Below, piece by piece: positions 17,955 to 26,648 of a DNA stretch of 64,000 nucleotides. The translations under genes were made by a program, and so were the position numbers. Location: positions 1-64,000 of the forward strand of contig CANRJR010000008.1 of the NCBI GenBank assembly GCA_947631005.1. The letters are read 5' to 3'. This stretch comes from an uncultured Clostridia bacterium (lineage in GTDB: Bacteria > Bacillota > Clostridia > Christensenellales > Borkfalkiaceae). Under the pieces are notes generated by a model, which was given only the letters and a program-made list of their open reading frames with translations, was not told the origin of the DNA and made no database searches. Each line of letters starts with the position of its first letter. Positions within the stretch are counted from its first letter, which is position 1.

Positions 17955-19655
17955 ATGTCATTCGCCTCCTTCTCCAAGGATTATTCGGAAAACGCGTTCA
18001 CAAGCGTGGAAAACCAGTTTGTGACGAAGTACCTGCCCGAAGCGAGCGGCGACGCCGTGCGCGTCTACCTCTACGGGCTGTATCTCTGCAACAACGGCAA
18101 AGACCTCGACGCACAAACAATGGCAAAACTTTTGCGCCTCTCCATCGAAAAGGTCGTGGAGATCTTCTCCTTTTGGGAGGAATGCGGGCTGGTGCAGGTC
18201 CTCTCGCGCGAACCGCTCCTCGTCGAATATCTCCCCGTGAGCGCGGCGGTCGGCAAGCCCAAGCCCATCCGTCCCGAAAAATACGCCGAATTTAACCGCG
18301 AGCTCTATAAGCTCCTCCAACGCGCGGGGAAAGACTTCAAGCCCTACGAACTGCAACGTATCCTCGAATTTCTCGAAAGCAACCCCATGCAACAGCAGGC
18401 GTTCTTGCTCGTTGCGGAATACTGCGCCAAAAAAGACGGCGCAAAGCTCTCGGCGGCGCACATCATCAACAAGGCACAAAAACTCGTGCGGGAACAGAAA
18501 TTCACCTACGAACAGGTGGAAGCCGACCTCGCCGACTTCAACGCGCACGAGCGGGAACTCTCCAAAATTTTCACTCTCCTCGGAATCTACCGCAAGCCGC
18601 AGGAATCCGACTACGACTTCCTCGAAAAATGGTACGCCGCGGGCATGGAGACGGGCGCGGTGTACGCCTGCGCCGAAGCCCTCAAAAAGGGCTCTCTCCC
18701 CTCTTTGGATCAGCTCGCCGCCGAACTTCTCGAAAAGGGAGTAAAGACCGAAGCGGACGCAAGAGAATACCTCGCGCGGCGGGAAGAACTCGCCTCCGTC
18801 GTGTTCCAGGTTGCGCGGCGGCTGGGCGTGAAAGTGCAGAATCCGCGCGCCTACGTCGAGGAATACGCCGAACGGTGGCTGGAACGCGGGTACGACGGCG
18901 AAAGTTTGTCGCTCGTCGCCTCGCTCTGCCTCCGTCTTTCGTACGGCTTCCCCGAAATGGACGCGCTGTTAAGCGAGATGTACCGCGACGGGATCGTCGA
19001 CCGCGACAGCGTAAAGGCGTACTGCGCCGCCCGCAATGCGGAATTCAAACTCTTGCAAAAAATTCAGGAACTGTGCGGCGTGGTGAAAAAGACACAAGCC
19101 GCGCTCGCCATGGTGGAGGCGTGGCGGCAATGGAACTTTTCGGACGAGATGATCCTCGAAGCGGCGCGCCGCAGCGCGAACGCCTCCAATCTCCTCCCCT
19201 ATATGAACAAGTTGCTCTCCGAATGGAAACGGCTCGGCGCGTTCACGCCCTCCGAGATCCCCGAACGCGAATCGCCGCAAAAGGCGTTCCTCTCCGAAAC
19301 GGCGATCGCCGCGGACGAAAAGAGCGCGCGGGAACGCTTTTACGCCGCCCGCCGCGAACAGGCGATACGGCAAGCCGAACGGGCGCAGGCAGCCGCCCGC
19401 CGCGACCCCGCCTATTCGGAAGCGGACGCCGCCGTACGCCGCGGGGAGATCGAGCTCGCCAAGGCGGAGATCTATTCCCCCGACCGCGCCGACAAGATTG
19501 CCGCCGCCCTCAAAGCCGCCAGGGAAGAGCGGGCGAAGGCACTCGGGCGGCTCGGGCTGACCGAGCGGGATCTTCTCCCCCGCTTCCGCTGTGAAAAGTG
19601 TTCGGACACGGGATTTCTGCCCGACGGGAGAGCCTGCGATTGCTACCGTCCATGA
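17955..19655 (+). CDS. DnaD-like replication protein ending in a helicase-loader zinc motif
   Basis: A 566-residue protein. The N-terminal 90 residues are a winged-helix like DnaD/DnaB primosome proteins. About 100-400 contains DnaB_2-type helical repeats. The last 100 residues switch to the N-terminus of DnaC/DnaI helicase loaders: a helical region (YSEADAAVRRGEIELAKAEI), then CEKCSDTGFLPDGRACDCY with four cysteines. It then stops; the AAA+ ATPase that normally follows is absent and a terminator comes 6 bases later. It probably acts in loading DnaB. Start ATG 17955 follows GGGAGA. Confidence 0.75.
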   Translation: MSFASFSKDYSENAFTSVENQFVTKYLPEASGDAVRVYLYGLYLCNNGKDLDAQTMAKLLRLSIEKVVEIFSFWEECGLVQVLSREPLLVEYLPVSAAVGKPKPIRPEKYAEFNRELYKLLQRAGKDFKPYELQRILEFLESNPMQQQAFLLVAEYCAKKDGAKLSAAHIINKAQKLVREQKFTYEQVEADLADFNAHERELSKIFTLLGIYRKPQESDYDFLEKWYAAGMETGAVYACAEALKKGSLPSLDQLAAELLEKGVKTEADAREYLARREELASVVFQVARRLGVKVQNPRAYVEEYAERWLERGYDGESLSLVASLCLRLSYGFPEMDALLSEMYRDGIVDRDSVKAYCAARNAEFKLLQKIQELCGVVKKTQAALAMVEAWRQWNFSDEMILEAARRSANASNLLPYMNKLLSEWKRLGAFTPSEIPERESPQKAFLSETAIAADEKSARERFYAARREQAIRQAERAQAAARRDPAYSEADAAVRRGEIELAKAEIYSPDRADKIAAALKAAREERAKALGRLGLTERDLLPRFRCEKCSDTGFLPDGRACDCYRP

Positions 19656-19660
19656 CGACA

Positions 19661-19687
19661 AAAAGCCGCGAAACGCGGCTTTTTTTC
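19661..19687. terminator. Bidirectional terminator between convergent genes
   Basis: AAAGCCGCG pairs with CGCGGCTTT around a short AAA-type loop, with T runs on both strands. It separates the DnaD-like gene from ylmC. Confidence 0.85.
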
Positions 19688-20012
19688 ATTCATATTCTCC
19701 GTAATCGCGCCGATCGCGCGGCGGGGGCGGGGGCGGTTCGGGCGTGCTCTCCCAGCGCGGTTTTTTCCCGCCCGGTTTGGGCGCGGAACGGACGTCCACC
19801 AAAATGACGTCGACGCCGATCTTGCACACCTTTTTGAGCTCGATGAACATGTCGCCCTTGCCGAGGCGAAACCCGTGCCCGCCCGGGACGACGATCCCCT
19901 GCACCCTGCCCTCGGGATAGGTGAACACGACGTCGCACACCTTGCCGAGCTGTTTTCCGTCCGTTAAATTGACGACTTCCTTTTTTCTGATGTCCTGAAA
20001 ACTTGTTTCCAC
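19686..20012 (-). CDS. ylmC: YlmC/YmxH family sporulation protein (PRC-barrel)
   Basis: A 108-residue PRC-barrel protein: the VVNLTDGKQLGKVCDVVF strand pair (about 14-31) and GRVQGIVVPG match YlmC/YmxH, which sits beside sigG in many spore formers. The C-terminal 30 residues are a low-complexity tail of prolines, arginines and acidic residues. Molecular role is unsettled. It is last in the spoIIGA-sigE-sigG block. Confidence 0.85.
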   Translation of the reverse strand: METSFQDIRKKEVVNLTDGKQLGKVCDVVFTYPEGRVQGIVVPGGHGFRLGKGDMFIELKKVCKIGVDVILVDVRSAPKPGGKKPRWESTPEPPPPPPRDRRDYGEYE

Positions 20013-20050
20013 ACCGTTATCGTATGCGGAAACCGCCGCAATGTTTCCTC

Positions 20051-20821
20051 TTACGAGATCTCTTTGCGGATGCTGCCGAGCGCGTTCTTTTCGAGACGGC
20101 TCACCTGCGCCTGCGAAATGCCGACTTCCGCGGAGATCTCCGTTTGCGTCTTGCCCTCGAAATAGCGGAGGCGCAAGATCTTTTTTTCGCGGTCGGTGAG
20201 ACGGTCGATGGCTTCCCGCAGGGCGACCCGCTCCGTCCAGATCTCGTCGCTCTGCGTTTCGTCGTAGAGCTGGTCGACGAGCTGTAACGTGTCGCCCGCC
20301 TTGTTATAGACGGGGTCGTAGAGCGACACGGGGTCGGAAATGGCGTCGAGGCAATAGGCGACCTCCCGCTCCTTTACCTGCATTTCGGCGGCGATCTTCT
20401 CGATGGTCGCCTCCTCGTCGCGCTCCTCGATCCCCTCCCGCACTTTGAGGATGCGGTACGCCGCGTCGCGGATGGAACGCGAGACGCGCAGGGAATTGCC
20501 GTCGCGAAGATATCGCTTGATCTCCCCGAGGATCATGGGGACGGCATAGGTCGAAAATTTTACGCCGAATTTGAGGTCGAAATTGTCGATCGCCTTGATG
20601 AGCCCCACGCAACCCGCCTGAAACACGTCGTCCGCGTTGGCGTTCTTCGCCCAAAACCGCTTGACGAGGGAGAGCACCAGCCGCATGTTCCCCACGATGA
20701 ATTTATCGCGCGCCGCCTTGTCTCCCTGTTTGAGTTTTGCCATGAGTTCTTCGTTTTCCTGCGCCGTGAGCTTGGGCAATCCCGCCGTGTCCACGCCGCA
20801 TATGACGACTTTATTTAGCAT
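20051..20821 (-). CDS. sigG: Late forespore sigma factor SigG
   Basis: A 256-residue sigma-70 factor that drives late forespore genes after engulfment. The N-terminal VVICGVDTAGLPKL motif is diagnostic of SigG; it holds the region bound by anti-sigma factors. Regions 2 (MRLVLSLVKRF to YAVPMILGEIKRYLRD), 3 and 4 (TQTEISAEVGISQAQVSRLEK) are complete. Strong ribosome site GGGAGGTG before ATG 20821. It follows sigE by 77 bases. Confidence 0.96.
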   Translation of the reverse strand: MLNKVVICGVDTAGLPKLTAQENEELMAKLKQGDKAARDKFIVGNMRLVLSLVKRFWAKNANADDVFQAGCVGLIKAIDNFDLKFGVKFSTYAVPMILGEIKRYLRDGNSLRVSRSIRDAAYRILKVREGIEERDEEATIEKIAAEMQVKEREVAYCLDAISDPVSLYDPVYNKAGDTLQLVDQLYDETQSDEIWTERVALREAIDRLTDREKKILRLRYFEGKTQTEISAEVGISQAQVSRLEKNALGSIRKEIS

Positions 20822-20844
20822 ACTTCACCTCCCATAGACTTGCT

Positions 20845-20887
20845 ATGTATGGGAAACGAAGTATCTGCAATCGGTATGTTTTTATAC
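20845..20887 (-). promoter_or_regulatory. Possible forespore-type promoter and small hairpin before sigG
   Basis: The 77-base gap holds CATACAT (minus strand, 20851-20845), which resembles the SigG/SigF -10 core, upstream of the sigG ribosome site. A small inverted repeat CGGTAT/ATACCG lies at 20872-20887. The -35 is not convincing, so this is a suggestion only. Confidence 0.3.
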
Positions 20888-20898
20888 CGCTTCCGCGC

Positions 20899-21609
20899 TT
20901 AAACCAACTTCGCGATCTCCTTTTTGAGCCGCTCGATGATCTTCTTTTCGAGGCGGGAGATGTAGCTTTGGGAGATGCCGAGCATGTCGGCGACGTCCTT
21001 TTGCGTCATTTCCTCCTTGCCGCCCAGCCCGAAGCGGAGATACATGATCTTCTGCTCGCGTTCGGGGAGACGCTTCAACGCCTCGCGCAACAGCTCTTTC
21101 TCCACGCTCGACTCCACGCCGCCGTACACCGTTTCGCTGTCTGTGCCGAGCACGTCGGAAAGCAGCAGTTCGTTGCCCTCGAAATCGGTGTTGAGCGGCT
21201 CGTCGAAGGAGATCTCGCTTTTGAGCTTCACCGTGCGGCGAAGATACATGAGGATCTCGTTCTCGATACAACGGGAGGCGTACGTCGCGAGCTTGATGTT
21301 CTTGTCGGGACGGAAAGAATTGATCGCCTTGATGAGCCCGATCGTCCCGATGGAGATGAGGTCGTCGGGCTCGACGCCCGTATTTTCGAATTTATGGGAT
21401 ATGTAAACGACGAGCCGCAAATTGTGTTCGATGAGCGCGGCTTTCACGCGTTCGGCGTTCTCCCCCTCGGCGAGCTGTTTGAGCATCTCCGCCTCCTCGT
21501 CGGCGGAAAGCGGCAGCGGAAGTGCCTCGCTCCCGCAAAGATAGTGTACGACGTTTTCGTTCCCCCCGATCTTTTGCAGAAATTCTTTGAGACGGACAAA
21601 CAATTCCAT
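20899..21609 (-). CDS. sigE: Mother-cell sigma factor SigE (pro-form)
   Basis: A 236-residue sigma factor for early mother-cell genes. An N-terminal pro-sequence of about 23 residues (amphipathic, [16 protein letters not shown]) precedes the [10 protein letters not shown] junction. In Bacillus SigE the equivalent YIGGSEALPP lies just after the SpoIIGA cleavage site. Region 2 ([28 protein letters not shown]) and region 4 ([19 protein letters not shown]) are intact. It follows spoIIGA by one base. Confidence 0.96.
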   Translation of the reverse strand: MELFVRLKEFLQKIGGNENVVHYLCGSEALPLPLSADEEAEMLKQLAEGENAERVKAALIEHNLRLVVYISHKFENTGVEPDDLISIGTIGLIKAINSFRPDKNIKLATYASRCIENEILMYLRRTVKLKSEISFDEPLNTDFEGNELLLSDVLGTDSETVYGGVESSVEKELLREALKRLPEREQKIMYLRFGLGGKEEMTQKDVADMLGISQSYISRLEKKIIERLKKEIAKLV

Positions 21610-21610
21610 A

Positions 21611-22399
21611 TCATCCCTCCATGAGCGCGGTATGTAATATCATTTGGTATTCCCCCGAATCGACGTCCCCGACCGTCAAAAACACGTTCTCCCGCTCCGC
21701 GTTCCCCACGCGCATTTTCTCGCAGAGAAAGACGGGCGCGTCGCGCTTGCCGTTCACCGTTCCGATCTCGATGCGTCCGACCGCCGCCGCCCCTCTGCCG
21801 AAGAGGGCGAAGATCGCCGCCGCCGACACGACGCAGACGGGTTCGCCGCGGAAGCGCAGACGGTTGCCGCTGTCGGCATAGCCCCGCCATTTCACCTCCC
21901 TGTCCCCCGCCGTGAGCGTGCATTCGACGAGACAGCGTTTGAGCTTTACGGTGCGGTACGCCGCCCTGATCGCGTAAAACGCCGCGATCGCAAACGCCGC
22001 CGCGCCGCCGAGGACGAGCCCGACGGGGGCTTGTTCCACGATGTAGCCGTTGCCGTCCGCTTTTTCGATCCCGAAAAAGGAATATGCCGCCGTGAGCGCG
22101 CCGCCGAGCGCAAAGGTGAAAAAGAAAAAGGCGACCGTTGCAACGACGTATTCTTTCGGGCGTTTGGTGCGGACGGCGAGCACCACGAGCAAGATCCCCC
22201 CGAGCACCTTTACGGCGTATGCGCACCATGCGGGCAGGCGCAGGAGCGGAAAGACGACCGCCTGTCCCGCCCCCGCAAGCGAGGAAAATACGAGCGGAAA
22301 CCACCGCACCCGCGCCCCCGCGCATTTGAGCGAGAGAAAGAGCAGAACGCCGTCGATGAGAAAGTTTTCCAAGAGCGCGAGCTCGATCCAAACGACCAT
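21611..22399 (-). CDS. spoIIGA: Sporulation sigma-E processing protease SpoIIGA
   Basis: A 262-residue membrane aspartic protease that matures pro-SigE on signal from SpoIIR. About five hydrophobic segments fill 1-150; the cytosolic C-terminal half carries the ADSGNRL motif with catalytic Asp at about 176. The N-terminus aligns with Bacillus SpoIIGA from its first residue, which supports ATG 22399 although no ribosome site is seen. A TATAAT element lies only 12-17 bases upstream. Confidence 0.93.
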   Translation of the reverse strand: MVVWIELALLENFLIDGVLLFLSLKCAGARVRWFPLVFSSLAGAGQAVVFPLLRLPAWCAYAVKVLGGILLVVLAVRTKRPKEYVVATVAFFFFTFALGGALTAAYSFFGIEKADGNGYIVEQAPVGLVLGGAAAFAIAAFYAIRAAYRTVKLKRCLVECTLTAGDREVKWRGYADSGNRLRFRGEPVCVVSAAAIFALFGRGAAAVGRIEIGTVNGKRDAPVFLCEKMRVGNAERENVFLTVGDVDSGEYQMILHTALMEG

Positions 22400-22410
22400 G
22401 ATTGCACAGC

Positions 22411-22416
22411 ATTATA
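22411..22416 (-). promoter_or_regulatory. -10 element close to the spoIIGA start
   Basis: TATAAT on the minus strand, 12 bases from the start codon, would place the transcript start 4-5 bases before ATG. At 17-bp spacing the -35 position is only a T run that is part of the rarA terminator. Family promoters are activated by Spo0A with poor -35 sites, but no perfect Spo0A box was seen here. Confidence 0.4.
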
Positions 22417-22432
22417 AGGGCTGAAAGGGCGT

Positions 22433-22462
22433 AAAAAAAGGCATATCCTGTCGGGATATGCC
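22433..22462 (-). terminator. Terminator after rarA
   Basis: Minus strand: 9-bp perfect stem GGCATATCC/GGATATGCC, 5-base loop, then seven T residues. It lies 20 bases past the rarA stop. Confidence 0.9.
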
Positions 22463-22481
22463 GAAATATGCGGGGCGCGGT

Positions 22482-23789
22482 TTACCGTTTTTTTCCCTTG
22501 TGGCGGCGGATCTCCTTGACCTCGGCTTCGTAGCCCTTGTCGGATGGGGTATAGTACACGCGGTCTTTGAGACTGTCGGGAAGATATTGCTGTTCGACAT
22601 AGCCGCCGTAGTTGTGCGGATAGCGGTATTTCGCGCTCTCCGCTTTCATCTCCTTGCTCCCGAACGACGTATCGCGCAAGTAGGCGGGAATGTCGTCGTC
22701 GCGGCTGTGGCGGGCGTCTGCGGTCGCTGCGTCCTTTGCGAGAACCACCGAGTTGCTCTTCTCCGCCTCGCACACATAGATGATGGCTTCGGTGAGCGGC
22801 AACATGCCCTCGGGATAGCCCATGTTCTGGAATGCGGTGAGCGCGGCTGTCGCCATGAGGAGGGCGCGCGGGTCTGCCATGCCCACGTCCTCCGCCGAAT
22901 GCGCGATGACGCGGCGGATGACGAGAAGCGGATCGCACCCGCCCTCGATGAGCCGCATGGCGTAGTAGAGCGCGGCGTTGGCGTCGCTCCCCCGCAACGA
23001 CTTGCAGAACGCGGACAAAATATCGTAATAGAGATCTTCGTTATATGAGAGTGCCTTGCGCTGGATGGACTGCTCGGCGTCCGAAAGGTGCACGCGGATC
23101 TTGCCGCTTTCGTCGCAAGGGGTGGTGAGAACGGCAAGTTCGAGCGCGTTGTACGCCGTCCGCAAATCGCCGCCCGCCATCCGCGCGATGTGGCAAAGCG
23201 CGTCGTCGTCCATCTCCACGTCGTACCCGCCAAGCCCCTTTCGCTTGTCGTGCAGGGCGCGGACAAGCGCGCCGCGGATATCTTCCTCGGTGAGCGCGCG
23301 GAACTGAAAGACGCGGCAGCGCGACACGATCGCGGGGGTCATCGAGGCGTACGGATTTTCGGTGGTCGAGCCGATGAACAAGATCGTCCCCTGCTCGATG
23401 GCGGGCAACAGCGAATCGGACTGCGTCTTGTTGAAACGGTGGCACTCGTCGAGCATGAGATAGGTCTTTTTATTGAACATCTTCAAGTCGTTCCGCGCCT
23501 GTTCGACCGCCCTCTTCACGTCGGCGACCCCCGCGCTGACCGCGTTGAGTTTGATGAAATTGCCGTTCGTCTGCGCCGCGATGATGTTGGCGAGCGTGGT
23601 CTTGCCGCACCCGGGAGGTCCCCAAAAGATGCAACTGCCGAGGCGGTCGAGCGCGATCGCGCGGCGAAGCAGCGATCCCTCGGCGACGAGATGTTCCTGC
23701 CCCACGAAATCTTTCATTGTGGAGGCGCGCATGCGCTCTGCGAGCGGCTTTGCCTTTTCTTCGTTGTCGTTAAAATCAAAAAGATCCAT
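22482..23789 (-). CDS. rarA: Replication-associated recombination protein RarA/MgsA
   Basis: A 435-residue AAA+ ATPase acting at stalled forks. Walker A GPPGCGKTT (about 57-65), Walker B MLDECHRF, sensor 1 STTENP, then the tetramerisation domain with NMGYPEG and the C-terminal IRRHKGKKR. Length and motifs match RarA/MgsA. It is divergent from spoVV and has its own terminator. Confidence 0.96.
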   Translation of the reverse strand: MDLFDFNDNEEKAKPLAERMRASTMKDFVGQEHLVAEGSLLRRAIALDRLGSCIFWGPPGCGKTTLANIIAAQTNGNFIKLNAVSAGVADVKRAVEQARNDLKMFNKKTYLMLDECHRFNKTQSDSLLPAIEQGTILFIGSTTENPYASMTPAIVSRCRVFQFRALTEEDIRGALVRALHDKRKGLGGYDVEMDDDALCHIARMAGGDLRTAYNALELAVLTTPCDESGKIRVHLSDAEQSIQRKALSYNEDLYYDILSAFCKSLRGSDANAALYYAMRLIEGGCDPLLVIRRVIAHSAEDVGMADPRALLMATAALTAFQNMGYPEGMLPLTEAIIYVCEAEKSNSVVLAKDAATADARHSRDDDIPAYLRDTSFGSKEMKAESAKYRYPHNYGGYVEQQYLPDSLKDRVYYTPSDKGYEAEVKEIRRHKGKKR

Positions 23790-23810
23790 ATTCTTACCGT
23801 ATTATGCCTA

Positions 23811-23839
23811 TCATAAGCCGCAACGCTTTCGCATAGGAT
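23811..23839 (+). promoter_or_regulatory. SigE-type promoter before spoVV
   Basis: TCATAAG (23811-23817), 14-bp spacer, CATAGGAT (23832-23839) resembles the Bacillus SigE consensus TCATATT-14-CATACAAT. Known ylbJ/spoVV genes are SigE-dependent, which fits. The AGGA inside the -10 could instead act as a ribosome site for GTG 23846. Confidence 0.5.
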
Positions 23840-23845
23840 TGTTCC

Positions 23846-24766
23846 GTGCACTCCATTCGTTGCGGAAAAATATTCTCTTGCGCCGCGGCGGCGGTCCTTG
23901 CGTGGATGATGGCACTTTTGCTCGCCTTCCCCGCCCGCTACGGGAAATGCGTCCTCGACGGGCTCACGCTCTGGGCTCTCACCGTGCTCCCCGCGACCCT
24001 GCCCTTTCTCTTCCTCGCCCCGCTCTTTACGGGGCTCAAAGCCTTTTCCGCGCTCTCCGAAAAACTTTCGCCCCTCTTTTGCAGGATCTTCCGCATTTCG
24101 GGCGCGGGCGGGTGCGCCGCCCTGCTCTCGGCGATCTCGGGCTATCCCGTGGGCGCAAAGACTGTGGGCGGGCTGTACGCCTGCGGAAAAATCGGAAAAG
24201 AGGAATCTTTCCGCGTTGCCGCGGCGGCGACCACGACGGGTCCCGCCTTTCTCGTGGGCGCGGTGGGCGGCGGCATGTTTCAAAGCGCGGCGATCGGCTG
24301 GCTGCTCTTTTTCTGTCACCTGTTCGGCGTTTGGAGCGTCTGTTTTCTCCTCGCCCGCAGAGCCGCCCCGCCTCCCCGTACCGTCCTTTCCCGAAAGACG
24401 GTTTCCGTCGGCGACGCGCTGTCGGGCGCGGTGACGTCGGCTCTCTTTGTCGGCGGCGCGATCGCCCTTTTCTATGTGTTCGGCGCGATGCTCTGCGATC
24501 TTCTTCCCCCGCTCCATCCCCTCGCCGAGGGAACGGTACGCGGCGTGCTCGAAATGACGGCGGGCTGCGCCGCGCTCTCCGCGCACGTCTCCCCGCTCTC
24601 CCTCGCGCTCTGCTGTTTTCTCGTGACGTTCGGCGGGCTGTGCGTGCTCACCCAACAAATCGCCCTGCTCGGGGAAACGGTGAAGCCGCTCCCCTTTTTG
24701 GGCGTGAAGTTCGCGCAGGCGGCGGTGGCGGGCGCGCTCTGCTTCGGGCTCGCCTTTCTGCTATAA
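23846..24766 (+). CDS. spoVV: SpoVV/YlbJ, sporulation membrane protein for dipicolinate transfer
   Basis: A 306-residue polytopic membrane protein of the nucleoside-recognition (Gate) fold. The conserved SGYPVGAKTVGGLY motif (about 96-109) and TTTGPAFLVGAVG identify YlbJ. In Bacillus this protein, SpoVV, helps move dipicolinic acid from mother cell to forespore. It complements the spoVA genes at the right end of the window. The GTG at 23846 gives an N-terminus near the family length; the next in-frame start (ATG at 23906) would lose the first membrane segment. Confidence 0.88.
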   Translation: MHSIRCGKIFSCAAAAVLAWMMALLLAFPARYGKCVLDGLTLWALTVLPATLPFLFLAPLFTGLKAFSALSEKLSPLFCRIFRISGAGGCAALLSAISGYPVGAKTVGGLYACGKIGKEESFRVAAAATTTGPAFLVGAVGGGMFQSAAIGWLLFFCHLFGVWSVCFLLARRAAPPPRTVLSRKTVSVGDALSGAVTSALFVGGAIALFYVFGAMLCDLLPPLHPLAEGTVRGVLEMTAGCAALSAHVSPLSLALCCFLVTFGGLCVLTQQIALLGETVKPLPFLGVKFAQAAVAGALCFGLAFLL

Positions 24767-24782
24767 CGCCCTGCTTTCCGCC

Positions 24783-25649
24783 TTACAAATACGCTCCGAG
24801 CAACTTGAACTGCGCGCAGTACGCCCGCGCTTCCGAGAGAGCCTTCTGCACGCGGCTGTTGGAAAGATCGCCCGCGAACTCGATGAAAAAGCGGTATTCG
24901 CCGAAGCTCTCCTTGATGGGACGGGATTCGATGCGGGTGAGGTTGAGCGAATAACTGCGGAAGATCTTCAACAGTCCCAAGAGCGACCCCGGTTTGTGCG
25001 CGCACACCGCGCAGAGGAACACCATCGCGCTCGGGACGATCTCCGCGCCGCCCCGCCGCACGAGAATGAACCGCGTGAAATTCTGCTTGTCGTCCGTGAT
25101 GTTGGACGGGGATAAGACGACCCCGTCCCCCCGCGCATGCGCCCCAACGATGCACGCCGCGCGTTTGCCGAGATAAGACAGGCAGTCGGACGCGGCGGGG
25201 ACGGCGACGAGCGACGCTTTCGGAAAGTTCGCCTGCAAATAGGCGGCGCATTCATCGAGCGCGCTTTCGTGCGCATAGACGGTTTCGATCTCCGAAACGT
25301 CCGTCCCCTCAAACATGGCGACCCTGCGGTCGATATGCAGCATATATTCTTCGGTGACGAACACGTCGGATGCGGCGAGAAGTTCGAGCACGGGCTGGAT
25401 GCCGCCCGTGATGGAATTTTCCACGGGCAGGACGGCGTAATCGGTCTCCCCCCGCCCGAGCAGATCGACCGCCTCGGCGAAACTGCGGCACAGCGTTCGC
25501 CCGTACCCCTTACACAGTTCCCCCGCGGCGTAATCGGAAAAGCCTTGTTCCGGTCCGATACAGCTCACTTTCATGCGCGGGCGGAACGCCGCCGTTTGTT
25601 GTTCGTCGCGCAGTTTTTCCGCTTCGTTTGCGTACAGCTTGTCCATCAA
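24783..25649 (-). CDS. pheA: Prephenate dehydratase
   Basis: A 288-residue enzyme making phenylpyruvate for phenylalanine synthesis. The PDT domain begins at about residue 27 (VSCIGPEQGFSDYA), contains PVENSITGG and the catalytic-Thr motif NFTRF. A C-terminal ACT domain (about 205-288) with ESRPIKESFGEYRFFIEF gives Phe feedback control. No chorismate mutase domain is fused. It overlaps the DAHP synthase gene by 4 nt, so the first and a middle step of Phe synthesis are co-expressed. Confidence 0.95.
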   Translation of the reverse strand: MMDKLYANEAEKLRDEQQTAAFRPRMKVSCIGPEQGFSDYAAGELCKGYGRTLCRSFAEAVDLLGRGETDYAVLPVENSITGGIQPVLELLAASDVFVTEEYMLHIDRRVAMFEGTDVSEIETVYAHESALDECAAYLQANFPKASLVAVPAASDCLSYLGKRAACIVGAHARGDGVVLSPSNITDDKQNFTRFILVRRGGAEIVPSAMVFLCAVCAHKPGSLLGLLKIFRSYSLNLTRIESRPIKESFGEYRFFIEFAGDLSNSRVQKALSEARAYCAQFKLLGAYL

Positions 25650-26647
25650 ACATTCTCCGCAATTTCATAGATCAGCCGCTCGGTGTCCGCCCAGCCGAGG
25701 CAGGGATCGGTCACCGACTTCCCGAATACGATATTTTCGGTCTGACATCCCTCTTCGAGAAAACTCTCGATCATGAATCCTTTCAAAAATCCGAACCCGT
25801 GCTCCCGCCGCGAGCGCAGCACCTTGCGCACGACGTCCGCCTGCAAACGGTAATTTTTGCCCGAATTGGAATGGTTGGCGTCGACGAGGACGGCTACCCC
25901 CTCCGCCGCCTCCGAAAACCGCGTCAGCGTACCGTCGTCGTAATTGGGGATATCGTTGCCGTATTCGTCGACCCGCCCGCGAAGCACGGCGTGCGCAAAA
26001 CGGTTGCCCCCCGTTTTCACCTGATAGCCGCGGTATTTGAACACCTGCGGGCTCTGCGCCGCGCGCACCGAGCCGACCAGCGCGGGAATGTTCCCGCTCA
26101 TGGGATTCTTGAATCCGACGGGCACGTCGATCCCGCTCGCCGTTAAGCGGTGCATCTGATCCTCGCTCGAACGCGCGCCGACCGCAACGTACGACAAAAG
26201 ATCGCCGAGATAGGCGTGCTCCTCGGGGTACAGCATTTCGTCGGCGGCAGATAGCCCCGATTCTTCGAGCGTCGCCAAAAGAAGCCCGCGCGCCATGCGT
26301 ATCCCGCGGACGGCGTCCTCCTTGTCGCCGAGATCGGGCTGGGAGGACATCCCCATATATCCCACGCCGCGCGAACGCGGTTTGCAGGTATAGACGCGCG
26401 GAACGAGCACGAGACGGTCTTTCACCGCCTCCTGCAACCTGCCCAAGCGGCGCGCATATTCGAGCACGGGCTCGAACGCATGGGCGGAACACGGTCCGAC
26501 CACGACGACGAGCCGCCCGTCTAATCCGCAAATCACGTCGGATACGAGCTTGTCCCGTTCGGCTTTCCGCGCGGAAAGTTGCGGCGTGAGCGCAAATTCC
26601 TCCGCGAGCGTTTCGGGCGTGGGCAGACAGACCTGCTTTTCGAACAT
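25646..26647 (-). CDS. aroF: 3-deoxy-7-phosphoheptulonate (DAHP) synthase, class I
   Basis: A 333-residue enzyme joining phosphoenolpyruvate and erythrose-4-phosphate, the first step of the shikimate pathway. VVVGPCSAH (metal-binding Cys at about 53), KPRSRGVGY, GFKNPMSG and VDANHSNSGK are the AroFGH-type motifs. It is separated from the main aro cluster (36.4-40.3 kb) but next to pheA. Feedback specificity cannot be told. Confidence 0.94.
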   Translation of the reverse strand: MFEKQVCLPTPETLAEEFALTPQLSARKAERDKLVSDVICGLDGRLVVVVGPCSAHAFEPVLEYARRLGRLQEAVKDRLVLVPRVYTCKPRSRGVGYMGMSSQPDLGDKEDAVRGIRMARGLLLATLEESGLSAADEMLYPEEHAYLGDLLSYVAVGARSSEDQMHRLTASGIDVPVGFKNPMSGNIPALVGSVRAAQSPQVFKYRGYQVKTGGNRFAHAVLRGRVDEYGNDIPNYDDGTLTRFSEAAEGVAVLVDANHSNSGKNYRLQADVVRKVLRSRREHGFGFLKGFMIESFLEEGCQTENIVFGKSVTDPCLGWADTERLIYEIAENV

Positions 26648-26648
26648 A

